A stretch of 64,000 nucleotides of DNA from Mesobacillus subterraneus (GCF_023715485.1 NZ_JAMBOF010000019.1:1-64000); one strand, 5' to 3'. Shown: positions 8,172 to 17,010, numbered from the stretch's first letter. Notes: generated by a model not told the origin, from the sequence alone. Numbers and translations are program-made.

Positions 8172-8573
8172 CTATCGGAGCCATTTAGATGCTCTTATCT
8201 GTGTTCCTTGTCCTGGAGATGACTCAATATCAAATTCGTCCATGAGTCTTTTTACTCCCGGAAGGCCAGCTCCTAGTCCTCCTGATGTTGAAAAGCCATC
8301 TTCCATTACCTGGCGTATTTCTCTTATTCCTGGGCCGCTATCCACTGCATTGATTCGCAATCCCGCTTTTCCGCCGTCATAAAGTTTATCGATGCATATC
8401 TGTCCTTTTCCGGCGTACAGGTATATATTTCTGGCCAACTCACTAATGGCGGTGGTGATTCTGGCTTGGTCAACTGTGCCAAACCCCAGCTCTTTCGCAA
8501 CATTTCGCCCAAGCTGGCGTGCTGCTACGATGTCCCATTCATTTATAATCGTAACGCAGGATTGGATGTCCAT
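8172..8573 (-). CDS. rsbT: RsbT, stressosome switch kinase
   Basis: A 133-aa GHKL serine/threonine kinase. The N-box TTAISELARNIYLYA and the glycine-rich VDSGPG and GGLGAGLPG segments mark the ATP site. It phosphorylates RsbS and RsbR, then leaves the stressosome to activate RsbU. It lies 4 nt downstream of rsbS. Confidence 0.97.
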   Translation of the reverse strand: MDIQSCVTIINEWDIVAARQLGRNVAKELGFGTVDQARITTAISELARNIYLYAGKGQICIDKLYDGGKAGLRINAVDSGPGIREIRQVMEDGFSTSGGLGAGLPGVKRLMDEFDIESSPGQGTQIRASKWLR

Positions 8574-8577
8574 TCAT

Positions 8578-8934
8578 CTATTCCCCCAATTCCTGTTGTA
8601 ATTTCTCCAAACCTTTTTCTAAATCTAATGCAGTTAGGACATCATCAAGACCGATTCCTAATTCAATTAGCGTTATGGCAACAGCAGGCTGGATTCCTGT
8701 AATGACTACAATCGCGCCCATAAGCTTGGACATATTGATTACATCCCCAAGCACCTTGGCGATAAATGAGTCAATAAAATCGATTGAGGTAAGATCAATG
8801 ACAACACCATTCGCGCTTGTCTCGTGTATCTTATGGAGCAAATCCTCTTGAAATTGAAGAGCAGTCTGATCGTCAAGCTCCCATTGAATGGAAACCAAAA
8901 GACAATCATTCAGCTTAAGGATAGGTATTCTCAC
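8578..8934 (-). CDS. rsbS: RsbS, stressosome scaffold STAS protein
   Basis: A 118-aa STAS protein forming the stressosome core with RsbR proteins and holding RsbT. Ser56 in the segment [10 protein letters not shown] corresponds to the site phosphorylated by RsbT. It overlaps the rsbRA stop codon by 4 nt. Confidence 0.97.
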   Translation of the reverse strand: MRIPILKLNDCLLVSIQWELDDQTALQFQEDLLHKIHETSANGVVIDLTSIDFIDSFIAKVLGDVINMSKLMGAIVVITGIQPAVAITLIELGIGLDDVLTALDLEKGLEKLQQELGE

Positions 8935-9764
8935 TTTGCTCCCCCCGTTGAAACAATTTTTTTATTTGTCAGCTCAAGGGCTGCTTCAATTCCTTTTTTC
9001 AAATTATTCTTCGTCGTAAACTGGTTCAAATCGATGCCAAGATTTACGATCGTCTGTGCAATTTCCGGACGAATTCCTACGAGCATGCACTTCGCCCCAA
9101 TCAGCCTCACCGCATCTGCTGCCTGGATGATATGGTGGGCTACCATTGTATCAACAACCGGTACACCAGTAATATCTATAAGAACAACCTCTGAACGATG
9201 CTTAACCGCACCTTTCAAAAGATTTTCCATGATTTGTTTCGCACGTTCTGTATCAATTGTACCAACCAAAGGCATTACTGTAATTCCTTCAAAGACAGGA
9301 ATCAATGGAGCGGAAAGCTCCTGCAAGGCTATTTTCTGCAAGGAAACCGTTCTTTCCCAGGTCGATGAATACACACTGACGATTTCATTGTTCATCGGCG
9401 TAGCCCAGCGGTCGAACTCGTACACAATGTCCATTTGGTTTTCCTTCGTTACGATTCCTTCTTCCTGCATGCCTTCAAACACGATCAAATTAAAGGTATG
9501 AAGTCCCTTTGTAACGAATGTCAAAGGCCAGCCTAACCTGACCACTTTTTCAGCAAAATCCGTCAGCCTGTTCGTATATTCCTCGTTCGTCCCCTTGAAG
9601 TTTGAGATGAGCAAATCGATGAATTCCTTGCTGGTCGAAACAAAGACCCGATCAGACACAAGGCGGACCACTCGCTCATCTGCCTCTTCCTTCGTTCTAT
9701 TTATCCATTCATCCTGTATCTGCTGCTTATGAGACTGAATGTAATTCGATATTGTTTGGTTCAT
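8931..9764 (-). CDS. rsbRA: RsbRA, stressosome sensor/co-antagonist
   Basis: A 277-aa protein with an N-terminal non-heme globin sensor domain (about 1-135), a linker helix and a C-terminal STAS domain (about 150-265). Thr172 (GTIDTERA) and Thr206 ([10 protein letters not shown]) correspond to the two RsbT-phosphorylated threonines of B. subtilis RsbRA. It is the first gene of the eight-gene operon, preceded by both a TATAAT box and a sigma-B-like promoter. Confidence 0.96.
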   Translation of the reverse strand: MNQTISNYIQSHKQQIQDEWINRTKEEADERVVRLVSDRVFVSTSKEFIDLLISNFKGTNEEYTNRLTDFAEKVVRLGWPLTFVTKGLHTFNLIVFEGMQEEGIVTKENQMDIVYEFDRWATPMNNEIVSVYSSTWERTVSLQKIALQELSAPLIPVFEGITVMPLVGTIDTERAKQIMENLLKGAVKHRSEVVLIDITGVPVVDTMVAHHIIQAADAVRLIGAKCMLVGIRPEIAQTIVNLGIDLNQFTTKNNLKKGIEAALELTNKKIVSTGGAK

Positions 9765-9792
9765 TTCATCCTCCCCATTCTATCACACAAAA

Positions 9793-9826
9793 ATTATACA
9801 ATACCCTCATCCGGACAACTGTAAAC
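9793..9826 (-). promoter_or_regulatory. Tandem sigma-A / sigma-B-type promoter region of rsbRA
   Basis: Minus strand: GTTTAC (9821-9826), 14 bp, GGGTAT (9801-9806), one base off the sigma-B consensus; immediately downstream is TATAAT (9793-9798) with a poor -35 at 17 bp (CAGTTG). The sigma-A reading matches the known housekeeping promoter position. The sigma-B reading is unexpected here and untested. Confidence 0.55.
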
Positions 9827-10039
9827 CAAATTTAAAAATGTAAAACAATATTCATAAATTTAAGTTAATATATATATCCATTTAATGATAACAGTTTTCT
9901 TTCGTCAAATAAAATCAACTTGTCGACAGGATGTCTGCAATTTCGCATGACGCTTTTTTAATATTCCTTAAAAGGGAACTTTCTATTTTAACGGACACAA
10001 ATTACTGTTGATTTTTATCCGAATTCACCAGAGACATAT

Positions 10040-10070
10040 AAAAAAAGAGACAAGCGACCAGCTCGTCTCC
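10040..10070 (-). terminator. Rho-independent terminator between mazF and rsbRA
   Basis: Minus strand stem GAGACGAGC/GCTTGTCTC (one G-U) with a TGGTC loop and a run of T's. A weaker stem GGCCTG/CAGGCC with TTTT lies at 10111-10129. The 415-bp gap holds no gene I can support. Confidence 0.85.
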
Positions 10071-10145
10071 ACACAGAACACATCCGTTTTTATTTTTTTT
10101 TGGTTATGTAAAAGGCCTGCAGACAGGCCCCATGCTTCTGGTTAC

Positions 10146-10170
10146 AAAAAAACGCTCTATTACAGAGCGT
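10146..10170 (-). terminator. Rho-independent terminator of mazEF
   Basis: Minus strand perfect 7-bp stem ACGCTCT/AGAGCGT, 5-nt loop, then TTTTTT, directly after the mazF stop codon. With the next stem downstream it separates mazEF from the rsb operon. Confidence 0.88.
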
Positions 10171-10178
10171 GCTTTTAA

Positions 10179-10529
10179 TTAAAATTCAATAAGACCTAAA
10201 CTTACCTGAAGGGCTTCATCCACTTTTTCCATCATTTCGTCATCGAGATGAGTAATTTTATCGGTTAGGCGCTGTTTGTCGATTGTGCGAATTTGCTCCA
10301 ATAAGATAACCGAGTCTCGTTCAAAACCGTACCGCTTCGCATCAATTTCAACATGAGTTGGAAGCTTTGCTTTTTGGATTTGAGCTGTGATCGCTGCGAT
10401 AATGACTGTGGGACTGAACCGATTCCCGATGTCGTTTTGGATGACCAGCACAGGGCGTACACCGCCTTGCTCTGAACCAACAACTGGGGATAGGTCTGCA
10501 AAATAGACGTCACCACGTTTGACAATCAA
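10179..10529 (-). CDS. mazF: MazF/EndoA toxin endoribonuclease
   Basis: A 116-aa sequence-specific endoribonuclease of the MazF/PemK family. The active-site residues Arg25 (GGVRPVLV) and Thr48 (AAITAQI) are present, and the sequence appears nearly identical to B. subtilis EndoA (UACAU cleavage, known for that enzyme). It lies 4 nt downstream of the antitoxin gene and just upstream of the rsb operon, the conserved Bacillus arrangement. Confidence 0.97.
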   Translation of the reverse strand: MIVKRGDVYFADLSPVVGSEQGGVRPVLVIQNDIGNRFSPTVIIAAITAQIQKAKLPTHVEIDAKRYGFERDSVILLEQIRTIDKQRLTDKITHLDDEMMEKVDEALQVSLGLIEF

Positions 10530-10533
10530 GGGA

Positions 10534-10815
10534 TTATCCTCCGCTGACTAGACGTTCAACTGTGTGTTCTGCCTCGTATTCTGCTTGAAATGCTTCAGAT
10601 GCAATGGTCAGATTAATTTTGGCCATTTCCATATAGCCTCGTCTCATGGATTCGCGAATTTGTCTCTTTTTCTTCTCACGCAAATACATTTTTGTAGCCT
10701 GATAAATAAATTCGCTGCGGTTTACGTTTTCTTGCTTAACAAACCCATCTAATTCACTTAAAAGATGCTGCGGTAACTTAACCAAAATCTCAGTTGTTGC
10801 GCTGGATTCAGACAC
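10534..10815 (-). CDS. mazE: MazE/EndoAI antitoxin
   Basis: A 93-aa ribbon-helix-helix antitoxin. The N-terminal strand ([11 protein letters not shown]) and helices form the DNA-binding half; the C-terminal tail ending ERLVSGG is the toxin-binding part and matches B. subtilis EndoAI. GTG at 10815 is chosen over ATG at 10821 because GGAGG lies 9 nt before GTG but only 3 nt before ATG, and GTG gives the family length of 93. Confidence 0.93.
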   Translation of the reverse strand: MSESSATTEILVKLPQHLLSELDGFVKQENVNRSEFIYQATKMYLREKKKRQIRESMRRGYMEMAKINLTIASEAFQAEYEAEHTVERLVSGG

Positions 10816-10881
10816 AAACATACACCTCCACCATCATCACTACATACCGTTATTAAGTTCTTTATCTCTCTACCATTTCTA

Positions 10882-10909
10882 ATCTTATCACTATTTATGC
10901 CAGATGCAA
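10882..10909 (-). promoter_or_regulatory. Sigma-A promoter of mazEF
   Basis: Minus strand TTGCAT (10904-10909), 16 bp, TAAGAT (10882-10887), about 65 bp before the mazE start. Confidence 0.6.
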
Positions 10910-11025
10910 AGGCTAATCAGCAATTCTTCTGTATTATCCGCCAAAAAAATAGTGTTTTATGCATGAATAAACAGGACTGTTAATTATTGTATCTAAATCT
11001 GCCATCTCTAGTATGCATTAACGCT

Positions 11026-12183
11026 TTATAGCAGGGAATTGTTCAGTTCCACTACTTTTCCGTCCTGCTTATATAAGCGCGGCACCCGCGAGGAAATGAT
11101 GCAGGGAACTTCATAATTGATCGTTTCCAGCTTATTTGCTATTTCGTTGATGGAGATTGTTTCTTCTCCTTGTTCGCCAATTAGGGTGGCAATCTCCCCT
11201 GCCCGAACCTCGTATGGCAGCTTCACCATACATTGATCCATGCAAATGCGCCCGATGATCGGCGACCTTTTTCCATCCACTAATACTTCCTGGCCTTGAA
11301 GCCTGCGTATCCATCCATCAGCATACCCAATCGGAAGTGTCCCTACCCAAATATCTTCAGCCGCTTCATAGGTTGCACCGTAGCTTACTTTTTCACCTTT
11401 TTCCAGCTTCTTTACATGAACGAGCCTGGAATGCAGGGAAAATGCCTCCTGCAGCTCGACCGGCAATTCAGGTGCTATTTCCATTGAAGGCGCCAATCCA
11501 TACATCGCGATTCCAACCCTCACCGCGTTGAAGCGGGCATCTGCGTGCATCAGAGCAGCGGCACTATTGCTGCTGTGCACGACCGGCGGCTGCTTGTCCA
11601 GAGTGGTGAGCATATCTTTGAACTTCGAGAGCTGCCGCTTAAAATACGTATCATCCATTTCATCCGCAGTGGCAAAGTGCGTATAGATCCCGTGAAGTTC
11701 GAGCCTCGAATCTTCTTTAATCAGTTTTTCTATCGATTTCAGTTCATCCGCAGAACGAATCCCGATTCGGCCCATGCCTGTATCTATTTTTATATGAAGT
11801 GAAATCGAGGCATCCTTACTAAGGACATCGCACGCTTTTGCCAGCCATTCCTCCTGGAAAACAGTGAGAATAATCCCTTCCTCTGCAGCAATGTTGACAT
11901 CCTCCGCCCTGCTTGCGCCGAGCACCAGGATTGGTGCTGAAATCCCCTTTTTCCTTAAAGCAAGCGCCTCGTCCATAAAAGCAACAGCCAGCATCGAGGC
12001 TCCCGCTTCAAGGGCCGCTTCAGCTGTCTGCGAATCGCCATGTCCATATGCATTCGCCTTTACAACCGCAATAAACTCGACATCTTCAGGCAGATGCTCC
12101 CTGATCGCCTTTACATTGGCCTTGATGCGATCCAAATCCACCTCGGCCCACGTATCGCGGTAAAAAAATCCTTGCTCCTCCAC
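11026..12183 (-). CDS. alr: Alanine racemase
   Basis: A 385-aa fold-type III PLP enzyme making D-alanine for peptidoglycan. The PLP lysine is Lys42 in VVKANAYGHG, and the opposite catalytic tyrosine is Tyr268 in KVSYGATYE. The start is GTG, preceded by AAGGAAG. It follows the lipoprotein gene and precedes mazEF, as in the alr-ndoAI-ndoA order of B. subtilis, and has its own consensus promoter. Confidence 0.97.
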   Translation of the reverse strand: MEEQGFFYRDTWAEVDLDRIKANVKAIREHLPEDVEFIAVVKANAYGHGDSQTAEAALEAGASMLAVAFMDEALALRKKGISAPILVLGASRAEDVNIAAEEGIILTVFQEEWLAKACDVLSKDASISLHIKIDTGMGRIGIRSADELKSIEKLIKEDSRLELHGIYTHFATADEMDDTYFKRQLSKFKDMLTTLDKQPPVVHSSNSAAALMHADARFNAVRVGIAMYGLAPSMEIAPELPVELQEAFSLHSRLVHVKKLEKGEKVSYGATYEAAEDIWVGTLPIGYADGWIRRLQGQEVLVDGKRSPIIGRICMDQCMVKLPYEVRAGEIATLIGEQGEETISINEIANKLETINYEVPCIISSRVPRLYKQDGKVVELNNSLL

Positions 12184-12227
12184 CGAAAAACCACTTCCTT
12201 CAATCCGTACGTTATTTTTATTGTTTT

Positions 12228-12256
12228 ATTATCAAACCGATACAACGCAATGTCAA
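12228..12256 (-). promoter_or_regulatory. Sigma-A promoter of alr
   Basis: Minus strand TTGACA (12251-12256), 17 bp, GATAAT (12228-12233), about 40 bp upstream of the GTG start. Confidence 0.8.
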
Positions 12257-12330
12257 ATGGATAATATATATAGATTTTTCAAGGAGGAACTTCGCGGGAG
12301 AGAACCGGGATCAGACGAAGATTTCGATTT

Positions 12331-12440
12331 ATTCCTGAAAAATTAAATATATTCCTTAAAAACGGATTATATTCCTTAAAAAATGGTTTTTATTCCTTAG
12401 AATTCAGATTATATTCCTTAGAACCAGATTATATTCCGAA
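12331..12440. repeat. Six-unit ~20.5-bp AT-rich tandem array
   Basis: The word ATTCC recurs at 12331, 12351, 12371, 12392, 12413 and 12433, mostly as TATATTCCTTA, with degenerate sequence between. Spacing is 20-21 bp throughout. The array lies between the alr promoter and a dispersed repeat; no coding is evident. Confidence 0.7.
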
Positions 12441-12450
12441 GCCCAGAACA

Positions 12451-12625
12451 AAAAGCGCAAGCGCCTCGTTCAGCCCCGACAAGCGCTGGAGGGCCGACCG
12501 GTGAAGTCGTTCTTTGACTTCATTGGGCGGACCGAAGCGACTCGAGGGGCTAGGCGCTGGAGCTGGATTAAGAAGACTACATATAGTTATCCACAACTAA
12601 ATAATTTTATAATTTCCTAAAGAAT
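12451..12625. repeat. Dispersed hairpin repeat, family 1, copy A, with DnaA-box flank
   Basis: A core of about 115 bp (12451-12566) has outer arms AGCGCCT...AGCCCC pairing with GGGGCT...AGGCGCT and an inner hairpin GAAGTC/GACTTC. The following 60 bp, containing TTATCCACA at 12587-12595, are also shared with the copy at 39.2 kb. Other copies are at 20034-20278 (inverted) and 39811-39925. Confidence 0.8.
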
Positions 12626-12657
12626 AAAAAAAACAGGCTCAGGTTGCTCTGAGCCTG
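12626..12657 (-). terminator. Rho-independent terminator of the lipoprotein gene
   Basis: Minus strand perfect 9-bp stem CAGGCTCAG/CTGAGCCTG with a 6-nt loop and eight T's. Confidence 0.92.
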
Positions 12658-12668
12658 CATCCGATTTA

Positions 12669-13682
12669 TTATTTTTCCATATCAGCCAATACCGATTTCG
12701 CTACCATTTCCAGCTCCTCCGGAGATAAGTCCGCTGAAGCCAGCATATAGTCTACTCCGAGGTGAGTCCAAGAAATTGAATTTTCACTCATAGCACCGAT
12801 TGTAAAGCCCAGATCAACCGGTTTTCCAGTCATGTTAATTGCAGATGACATCGCAGGCATTGCGTCTGCTTTTTCCTGAATCAGTGTGAATGATTTGTCG
12901 CCGTCATATGTCAGGACAACACGCTTACCGTTATCGGTCGCGATTTCCTTTTCATCAATCAAGGTCACGCCAGGGATTTCAGCCATTGGGTATTTCACAG
13001 TGAATTCTTTATCATTCACATCGGCCATAACCGGCACCTCTAGCTGAGCACCTGTCATGTTCTTTTTCATATCAAATGCATCTTTATCAAAGCTTGCATC
13101 GAATTTCACGTTAGAGAATTCAACCGTCACCAGGGCATTGCGGTCCGGATCCATCACCTTCACACTTACTGGTGACAGGTTCTTTTTATTCAGCTTGATC
13201 TCCTGGATCGGAAGCATCTTATTGTTCTGATACCTTGTTTTCGTTTCGAAAACGTAATGATCTTTCGTTGCTGAGAACTTCGCTTGCTTATCCTCGAGGA
13301 TATCCATGATTAAAGATTCGTAAAGGTAAGCCTGGCTGCTGTTTTTCGGCCAGTCGCTCTGGAAGCGGAAGCTCTTGTTCAGCGCTGGTGTCAGAACAAA
13401 GACTCCTTCTTCATTCCTCAAGATCATCTGGCTTTGGTCTTTCTGGGCATTCTTCAAGTTGACACGGTAGAAGGACGGATCTTTATGCCAAATCTCCACT
13501 TCATACACTTGCGGCTCCGTACCCATTTGCAACGTCATTTTTGCATTAGCCTTGTAACTCTTTAAATCATTGAGCGTTCCATCCAACTCCTTAACCACAG
13601 ATTCCTGTGATTTTGTACCGCAGGCAGCCAGAGCAAAAATAACCATGAGCCCGGCGAGAAGCAGCAACAACCTTTTCTTCAT
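12669..13682 (-). CDS. YdcC-type outer-surface lipoprotein (LolA-like fold)
   Basis: A 337-aa predicted lipoprotein. The N-terminus has basic MKKR, a hydrophobic run and lipobox ALAAC, so it should be processed by LspA and anchored outside the membrane. The body resembles the YdcC/LolA-like family (DUF4367-type C-terminus); its molecular role is not established. Start at 13682 is chosen because AGGGG lies about 9 nt before; an ATG at 13706 has no ribosome-binding site. It lies between acpS and alr as in B. subtilis. Confidence 0.88.
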   Translation of the reverse strand: MKKRLLLLLAGLMVIFALAACGTKSQESVVKELDGTLNDLKSYKANAKMTLQMGTEPQVYEVEIWHKDPSFYRVNLKNAQKDQSQMILRNEEGVFVLTPALNKSFRFQSDWPKNSSQAYLYESLIMDILEDKQAKFSATKDHYVFETKTRYQNNKMLPIQEIKLNKKNLSPVSVKVMDPDRNALVTVEFSNVKFDASFDKDAFDMKKNMTGAQLEVPVMADVNDKEFTVKYPMAEIPGVTLIDEKEIATDNGKRVVLTYDGDKSFTLIQEKADAMPAMSSAINMTGKPVDLGFTIGAMSENSISWTHLGVDYMLASADLSPEELEMVAKSVLADMEK

Positions 13683-13871
13683 TCTTCCAACCCCTTTTAG
13701 TCTCATTTAAACGTGTAAAGGGAAAGAAAGGACAGGAATAAGACACTGACTGCAAATTACTTGAGTGGTCTTTCTGCAGCCATGTTCCCGCCGCCTAGCC
13801 TTGTCTCCCTTACTGCATTATGAATATATGAGACAACCTGGGCGAATATGCCCCCGGGACCCGACAAGCAT

Positions 13872-14225
13872 TTAAATTTTTTCAATTATCACCTGTGCAA
13901 TAGCGTATTGTTCACTGTGTGAGATCGTGAGGTGAACCCCCTCCATAAACGGCCTTGTCACGATTGGCCGGCCATGGATGTCGTTTTCGATTTCAATATC
14001 CATAAATGATAATTCCTTGCCGATACCAGTACCCTTCGCTTTTGAAAAAGCCTCCTTCGCCGCCCAGCGGCCTGCAAGGAATTCAACGCCTCTCCGTTCA
14101 TTATATTGATTGAAGACAGTCTTCTCTTTTTCCGTGAGCACCCGGTCAGGAAAACGAGGCTGAGATTCAACAAGCTTCCTGATCCGGCCAATTTCTATAA
14201 TATCAATTCCAGTTCCGACGATCAT
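13872..14225 (-). CDS. acpS: Holo-[acyl-carrier-protein] synthase
   Basis: A 117-aa AcpS-type phosphopantetheinyl transferase that activates acyl carrier protein. Signatures are the N-terminal GTGIDIIEIGRI, with the metal-binding Asp, and LAGRWAAKEAFSKA, with the metal-binding Glu. It is divergent from the rhomboid gene, and the 190 bp downstream toward the lipoprotein gene hold nothing I can name. Confidence 0.97.
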   Translation of the reverse strand: MIVGTGIDIIEIGRIRKLVESQPRFPDRVLTEKEKTVFNQYNERRGVEFLAGRWAAKEAFSKAKGTGIGKELSFMDIEIENDIHGRPIVTRPFMEGVHLTISHSEQYAIAQVIIEKI

Positions 14226-14366
14226 TTTATCGACTTCCTTCTAAAAAAGATGGATGGTGCATACAAAATATTGTACAACTATTGCGGATTAGGGCTATCC
14301 TTAAAACTAGGACTTTAATCACTTAACATTGCCCGATTATTTATATAAGAACACAGGAGGTTTAGC

Positions 14367-14957
14367 ATGTTTACGAGGACCGAAAGTTTACGCGACTTCA
14401 TCCGGTTTTACCCTATCGTTTCAGTAATTATCTCAATCCACATCTTATTATATTTGGCGACAGCAGTACCAGTCTTCCCGAGTAGATATCTGTTCGAACA
14501 GCTTTCAGGGGTAAATTTATACATCGTTAACGGCGAGTATTGGCGTATTGTCACACCGATTTTCATGCATGGCGGCTTTGCCCACATGCTCTTCAACAGC
14601 TTTTCGCTCGTCTTGTTTGGACCTGCGCTGGAACAATTGCTGGGAAGAACGAAATTCATTTTGATATACTTAGCAACAGGCATAGCTGCAAATATCGCAA
14701 CGCTTATTCTCGAGCCGCTCACCTATACACATGTCGGTTCAAGCGGGGCAATCTTCGGCCTATTCGGCTTCTATATCTCCATCATCGTTTTCCGGAAAGC
14801 CATGCTCTCCCGGGAAAACTCACAGACAATCATGACCATTGCCATCATCGGGGTGATCATGACCTTTGTCCAATCTAACATTAATATCACTGCCCACATT
14901 TTCGGCTTGCTGGCAGGCTTCCTGATTGGCGCTGCATCTTTTAAAAAAAATAGCTAA
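14367..14957 (+). CDS. Rhomboid-family intramembrane serine protease (YdcA type)
   Basis: A 196-aa rhomboid with about six membrane segments. Catalytic Ser126 lies in GSSGAIFG and His177 in NITAHIFG; the HGGFAHMLFN segment (68-77) is the conserved HxxxxHxxxN feature of TM2. All residues needed for activity are present. AGGAGG precedes ATG. Its substrate is unknown. Confidence 0.93.
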   Translation: MFTRTESLRDFIRFYPIVSVIISIHILLYLATAVPVFPSRYLFEQLSGVNLYIVNGEYWRIVTPIFMHGGFAHMLFNSFSLVLFGPALEQLLGRTKFILIYLATGIAANIATLILEPLTYTHVGSSGAIFGLFGFYISIIVFRKAMLSRENSQTIMTIAIIGVIMTFVQSNINITAHIFGLLAGFLIGAASFKKNS

Positions 14958-14965
14958 AAAAGTAT

Positions 14966-14995
14966 TAAAAAAGCGCCTGATTGGCGCTTTTTCTT
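14966..14995 (+). terminator. Bidirectional terminator after the rhomboid gene
   Basis: Stem AAGCGCC/GGCGCTT with TGAT loop, A-run before and T-run after. Confidence 0.88.
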
Positions 14996-15010
14996 TTGTC
15001 TCTGATAAAT

Positions 15011-15050
15011 CTGCTGATTTCCGTTCCAGGCGTTTCGCTTTCCGCGGAAG
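15011..15050. repeat. Partial copy of dispersed repeat family 2
   Basis: The segment matches the left arm of the element at 31758-31891: GCTGATTTCCG, TCCAGGCG, GCTTTCCG. The right arm is missing, so this is a remnant. Confidence 0.5.
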
Positions 15051-15086
15051 AATTATTACTCATTCTTCTTGGCAGCACCGGGAGCC

Positions 15087-16541
15087 TTACTCTGCGGTTT
15101 CATGGGAATACCAGTGATAAATCGACTCGGCATCCTTTTTCTCCACATCAATCACCTTGCCGCCAGCACCGCCGTGGCCTGACTTCACGATTGCCTCAAC
15201 GGTTGCCAGCTTCTTATTACGTTGAAAAAAACTTTCTTTGACACTGAAGGATTGGACTTTATTTTTCCTCATATAAACCGTGTTCTTCACGATACTGCGG
15301 TAACGGAAGGTCAGCATTCCATGATCGAGGCTCCAGCCTGTGTCCTTGTAGTTCAAAAATGACCACAGCGCCGAGACCGCCAGCAAGACAAGCGTTCCAT
15401 ATCCCCATGGCCTTAAGAACCAGATGGCCGCGATGATGATCGGAAGCACGAACAGCCAGCCTTTGAATAAGTACCGGACATACGCCCGCGACGGTGCAGG
15501 GATTAAATCGACTCGGAAATGGTAATCTGTTAAATGTGGTTCGAGCAAACCCGGTATCTTCTTTTTTTTCACGATTGGAAGGATGATTACCCTCGAGCTC
15601 TCCTGGTCTAATGCAGAGCCTCCCGCGCTTTCCACGTATGCAGATGCATAGCCTAGCGGCTGCCTGATCAGGTTCTCACTGATGCGGATCGCCTGGATCC
15701 GGTTCAATGGAATCGTAAATTGCCGCTTCTCCAGCAATCCTCTCGTAATGACAAGGTCATTATCCACTTTCCTTACGGTAAAATTGGCGTATTTAAGCAT
15801 AGTGCCAAACAACGCGATCACCCACGCCAGCAAAAATCCTGCAAAGACCACAACGCTGACAAAGACGACTCCGCTTTGGACAAAATGTTCTACTCCATCA
15901 AAAATCTGTTCATATGGAATGAACTCCTCAAATTGGAACACAAACGCAAGTACCGCAGAAATGACGACCCCCACTCCCCCTGAAGTAGTCGCGAGCATCA
16001 GCAGTTCTGTTGCAGACATTTTATAAAGAATATCATCGCGCGTTTCCTGTTCCTGATTCTCGTCTTCCGGTACGGCTCTTTTCTTTATTGAAATTAAGTA
16101 GTCATGGATTTCTTTTGCTTCCTGTTTCGTGATCGCCGTCAGGACTGCCTCTCCATCTTGAAGCCCCATGCCGCCGGATCCAGCAGTTTCTACCTTCACC
16201 TTAACAAGGCCGAACAGCCGCTGTAAAATCCCTTCCGATAAATCGAGGCTTTGAATCCGATCGAATGGGATATACCGTTTCTTCCGGATAATCAATCCAT
16301 ATTCAATCCGAAGCTCACCTTGTTCTATCCGGTATGTAAATCGGTACCATGTAAGTACTCCATAGACAAAAATTAGGACGACCGCTCCAATCGAACCATA
16401 AAAATAAAACAGGTCCCAATTTGTTCCCCTGCTGCCGAACACGACGAAAACCAAAAACGGGATGATCAGTTCTTTCAGCTGGCGAAGGGCATTGACAACA
16501 GCGGCGATCGGGTGAAGTCTTTTCGGTTCAGACATCTTCAT
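15087..16541 (-). CDS. YdbT-type membrane protein with PH-like (bPH2) domains
   Basis: A 484-aa membrane protein with three bPH2 modules alternating with hydrophobic segment pairs (about 27-60, 180-250, 370-410). The module start YRFTYRIEQGELRIEYGLI recurs with changes at KVDNDLVITRGLL and LDHGMLTFRYRSI. Together with YdbS it forms a conserved Bacillus pair that B. subtilis work linked to resistance to amyloliquecidin-like bacteriocins; that role is only inferred here. It overlaps ydbS by 14 nt, suggesting coupling. Confidence 0.85.
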   Translation of the reverse strand: MKMSEPKRLHPIAAVVNALRQLKELIIPFLVFVVFGSRGTNWDLFYFYGSIGAVVLIFVYGVLTWYRFTYRIEQGELRIEYGLIIRKKRYIPFDRIQSLDLSEGILQRLFGLVKVKVETAGSGGMGLQDGEAVLTAITKQEAKEIHDYLISIKKRAVPEDENQEQETRDDILYKMSATELLMLATTSGGVGVVISAVLAFVFQFEEFIPYEQIFDGVEHFVQSGVVFVSVVVFAGFLLAWVIALFGTMLKYANFTVRKVDNDLVITRGLLEKRQFTIPLNRIQAIRISENLIRQPLGYASAYVESAGGSALDQESSRVIILPIVKKKKIPGLLEPHLTDYHFRVDLIPAPSRAYVRYLFKGWLFVLPIIIAAIWFLRPWGYGTLVLLAVSALWSFLNYKDTGWSLDHGMLTFRYRSIVKNTVYMRKNKVQSFSVKESFFQRNKKLATVEAIVKSGHGGAGGKVIDVEKKDAESIYHWYSHETAE

Positions 16542-17010
16542 CCGCCACCCTTGCCAGCCTTGAGATCGAAGTCCTCAGGCTTTCTGCTTCCTCCATATCA
16601 AGCGCCGGTATTTCGTGCACCGTCGCGGCAGTCGATATCGTAACCGTCGATAATTTATATTTTCTTAACAGAGGTCCCTGCTGGGTATCAACATGCTGAA
16701 CACGGATCATCGGAATAAGTGTTTTCTTTATGATGAAAACTCCGTATTGCAGTTCAATCTCCTGCTCCCTAACCTCATAGCGCCATCGTTTCCAGCGCAA
16801 TGTTGGCAACAAGATGATAAATAAATAGCTATATACAGCAGCAAACCCCAAAGCTGCACCAATAATCCAATAAGGCCAATCAAAAAAAACCGTAATAGTG
16901 GTCAAACCGCCTGCCAATAGCCAAACCACAAGGGTATGGATGCAAGCAGATATTTTCCAGACAGTTAAAGCCCGCTCGGAAATACGCTTCTGCGGTTCAG
17001 AAATCGTCAT
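16528..17010 (-). CDS. YdbS-type PH-domain membrane protein
   Basis: A 160-aa protein with two membrane segments (about 27-70) followed by one bPH2 domain (YEVREQEIELQYGVFIIKKTLIPMIRVQHVD region). The ATG at 17010 has GGAGG 8 nt upstream; an upstream ATG at 17043 lacks one. It is cotranscribed with the larger ydbT-type gene. Confidence 0.85.
   Translation of the reverse strand: MTISEPQKRISERALTVWKISACIHTLVVWLLAGGLTTITVFFDWPYWIIGAALGFAAVYSYLFIILLPTLRWKRWRYEVREQEIELQYGVFIIKKTLIPMIRVQHVDTQQGPLLRKYKLSTVTISTAATVHEIPALDMEEAESLRTSISRLARVADEDV

Noticed and set aside
8824-9501. 225-codon plus-strand frame
   Set aside because: Antisense shadow of rsbS/rsbRA, whose reading is certain from motifs and operon overlaps.
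12587-12595. Replication origin signal (DnaA box TTATCCACA)
   Set aside because: A single box repeated at 39.4 kb inside a dispersed element; no dnaA, dnaN or box cluster nearby.
13707-13871. Regulatory RNA or small gene between acpS and the lipoprotein gene
   Set aside because: No ORF with a ribosome-binding site and no convincing terminator or aptamer signature.
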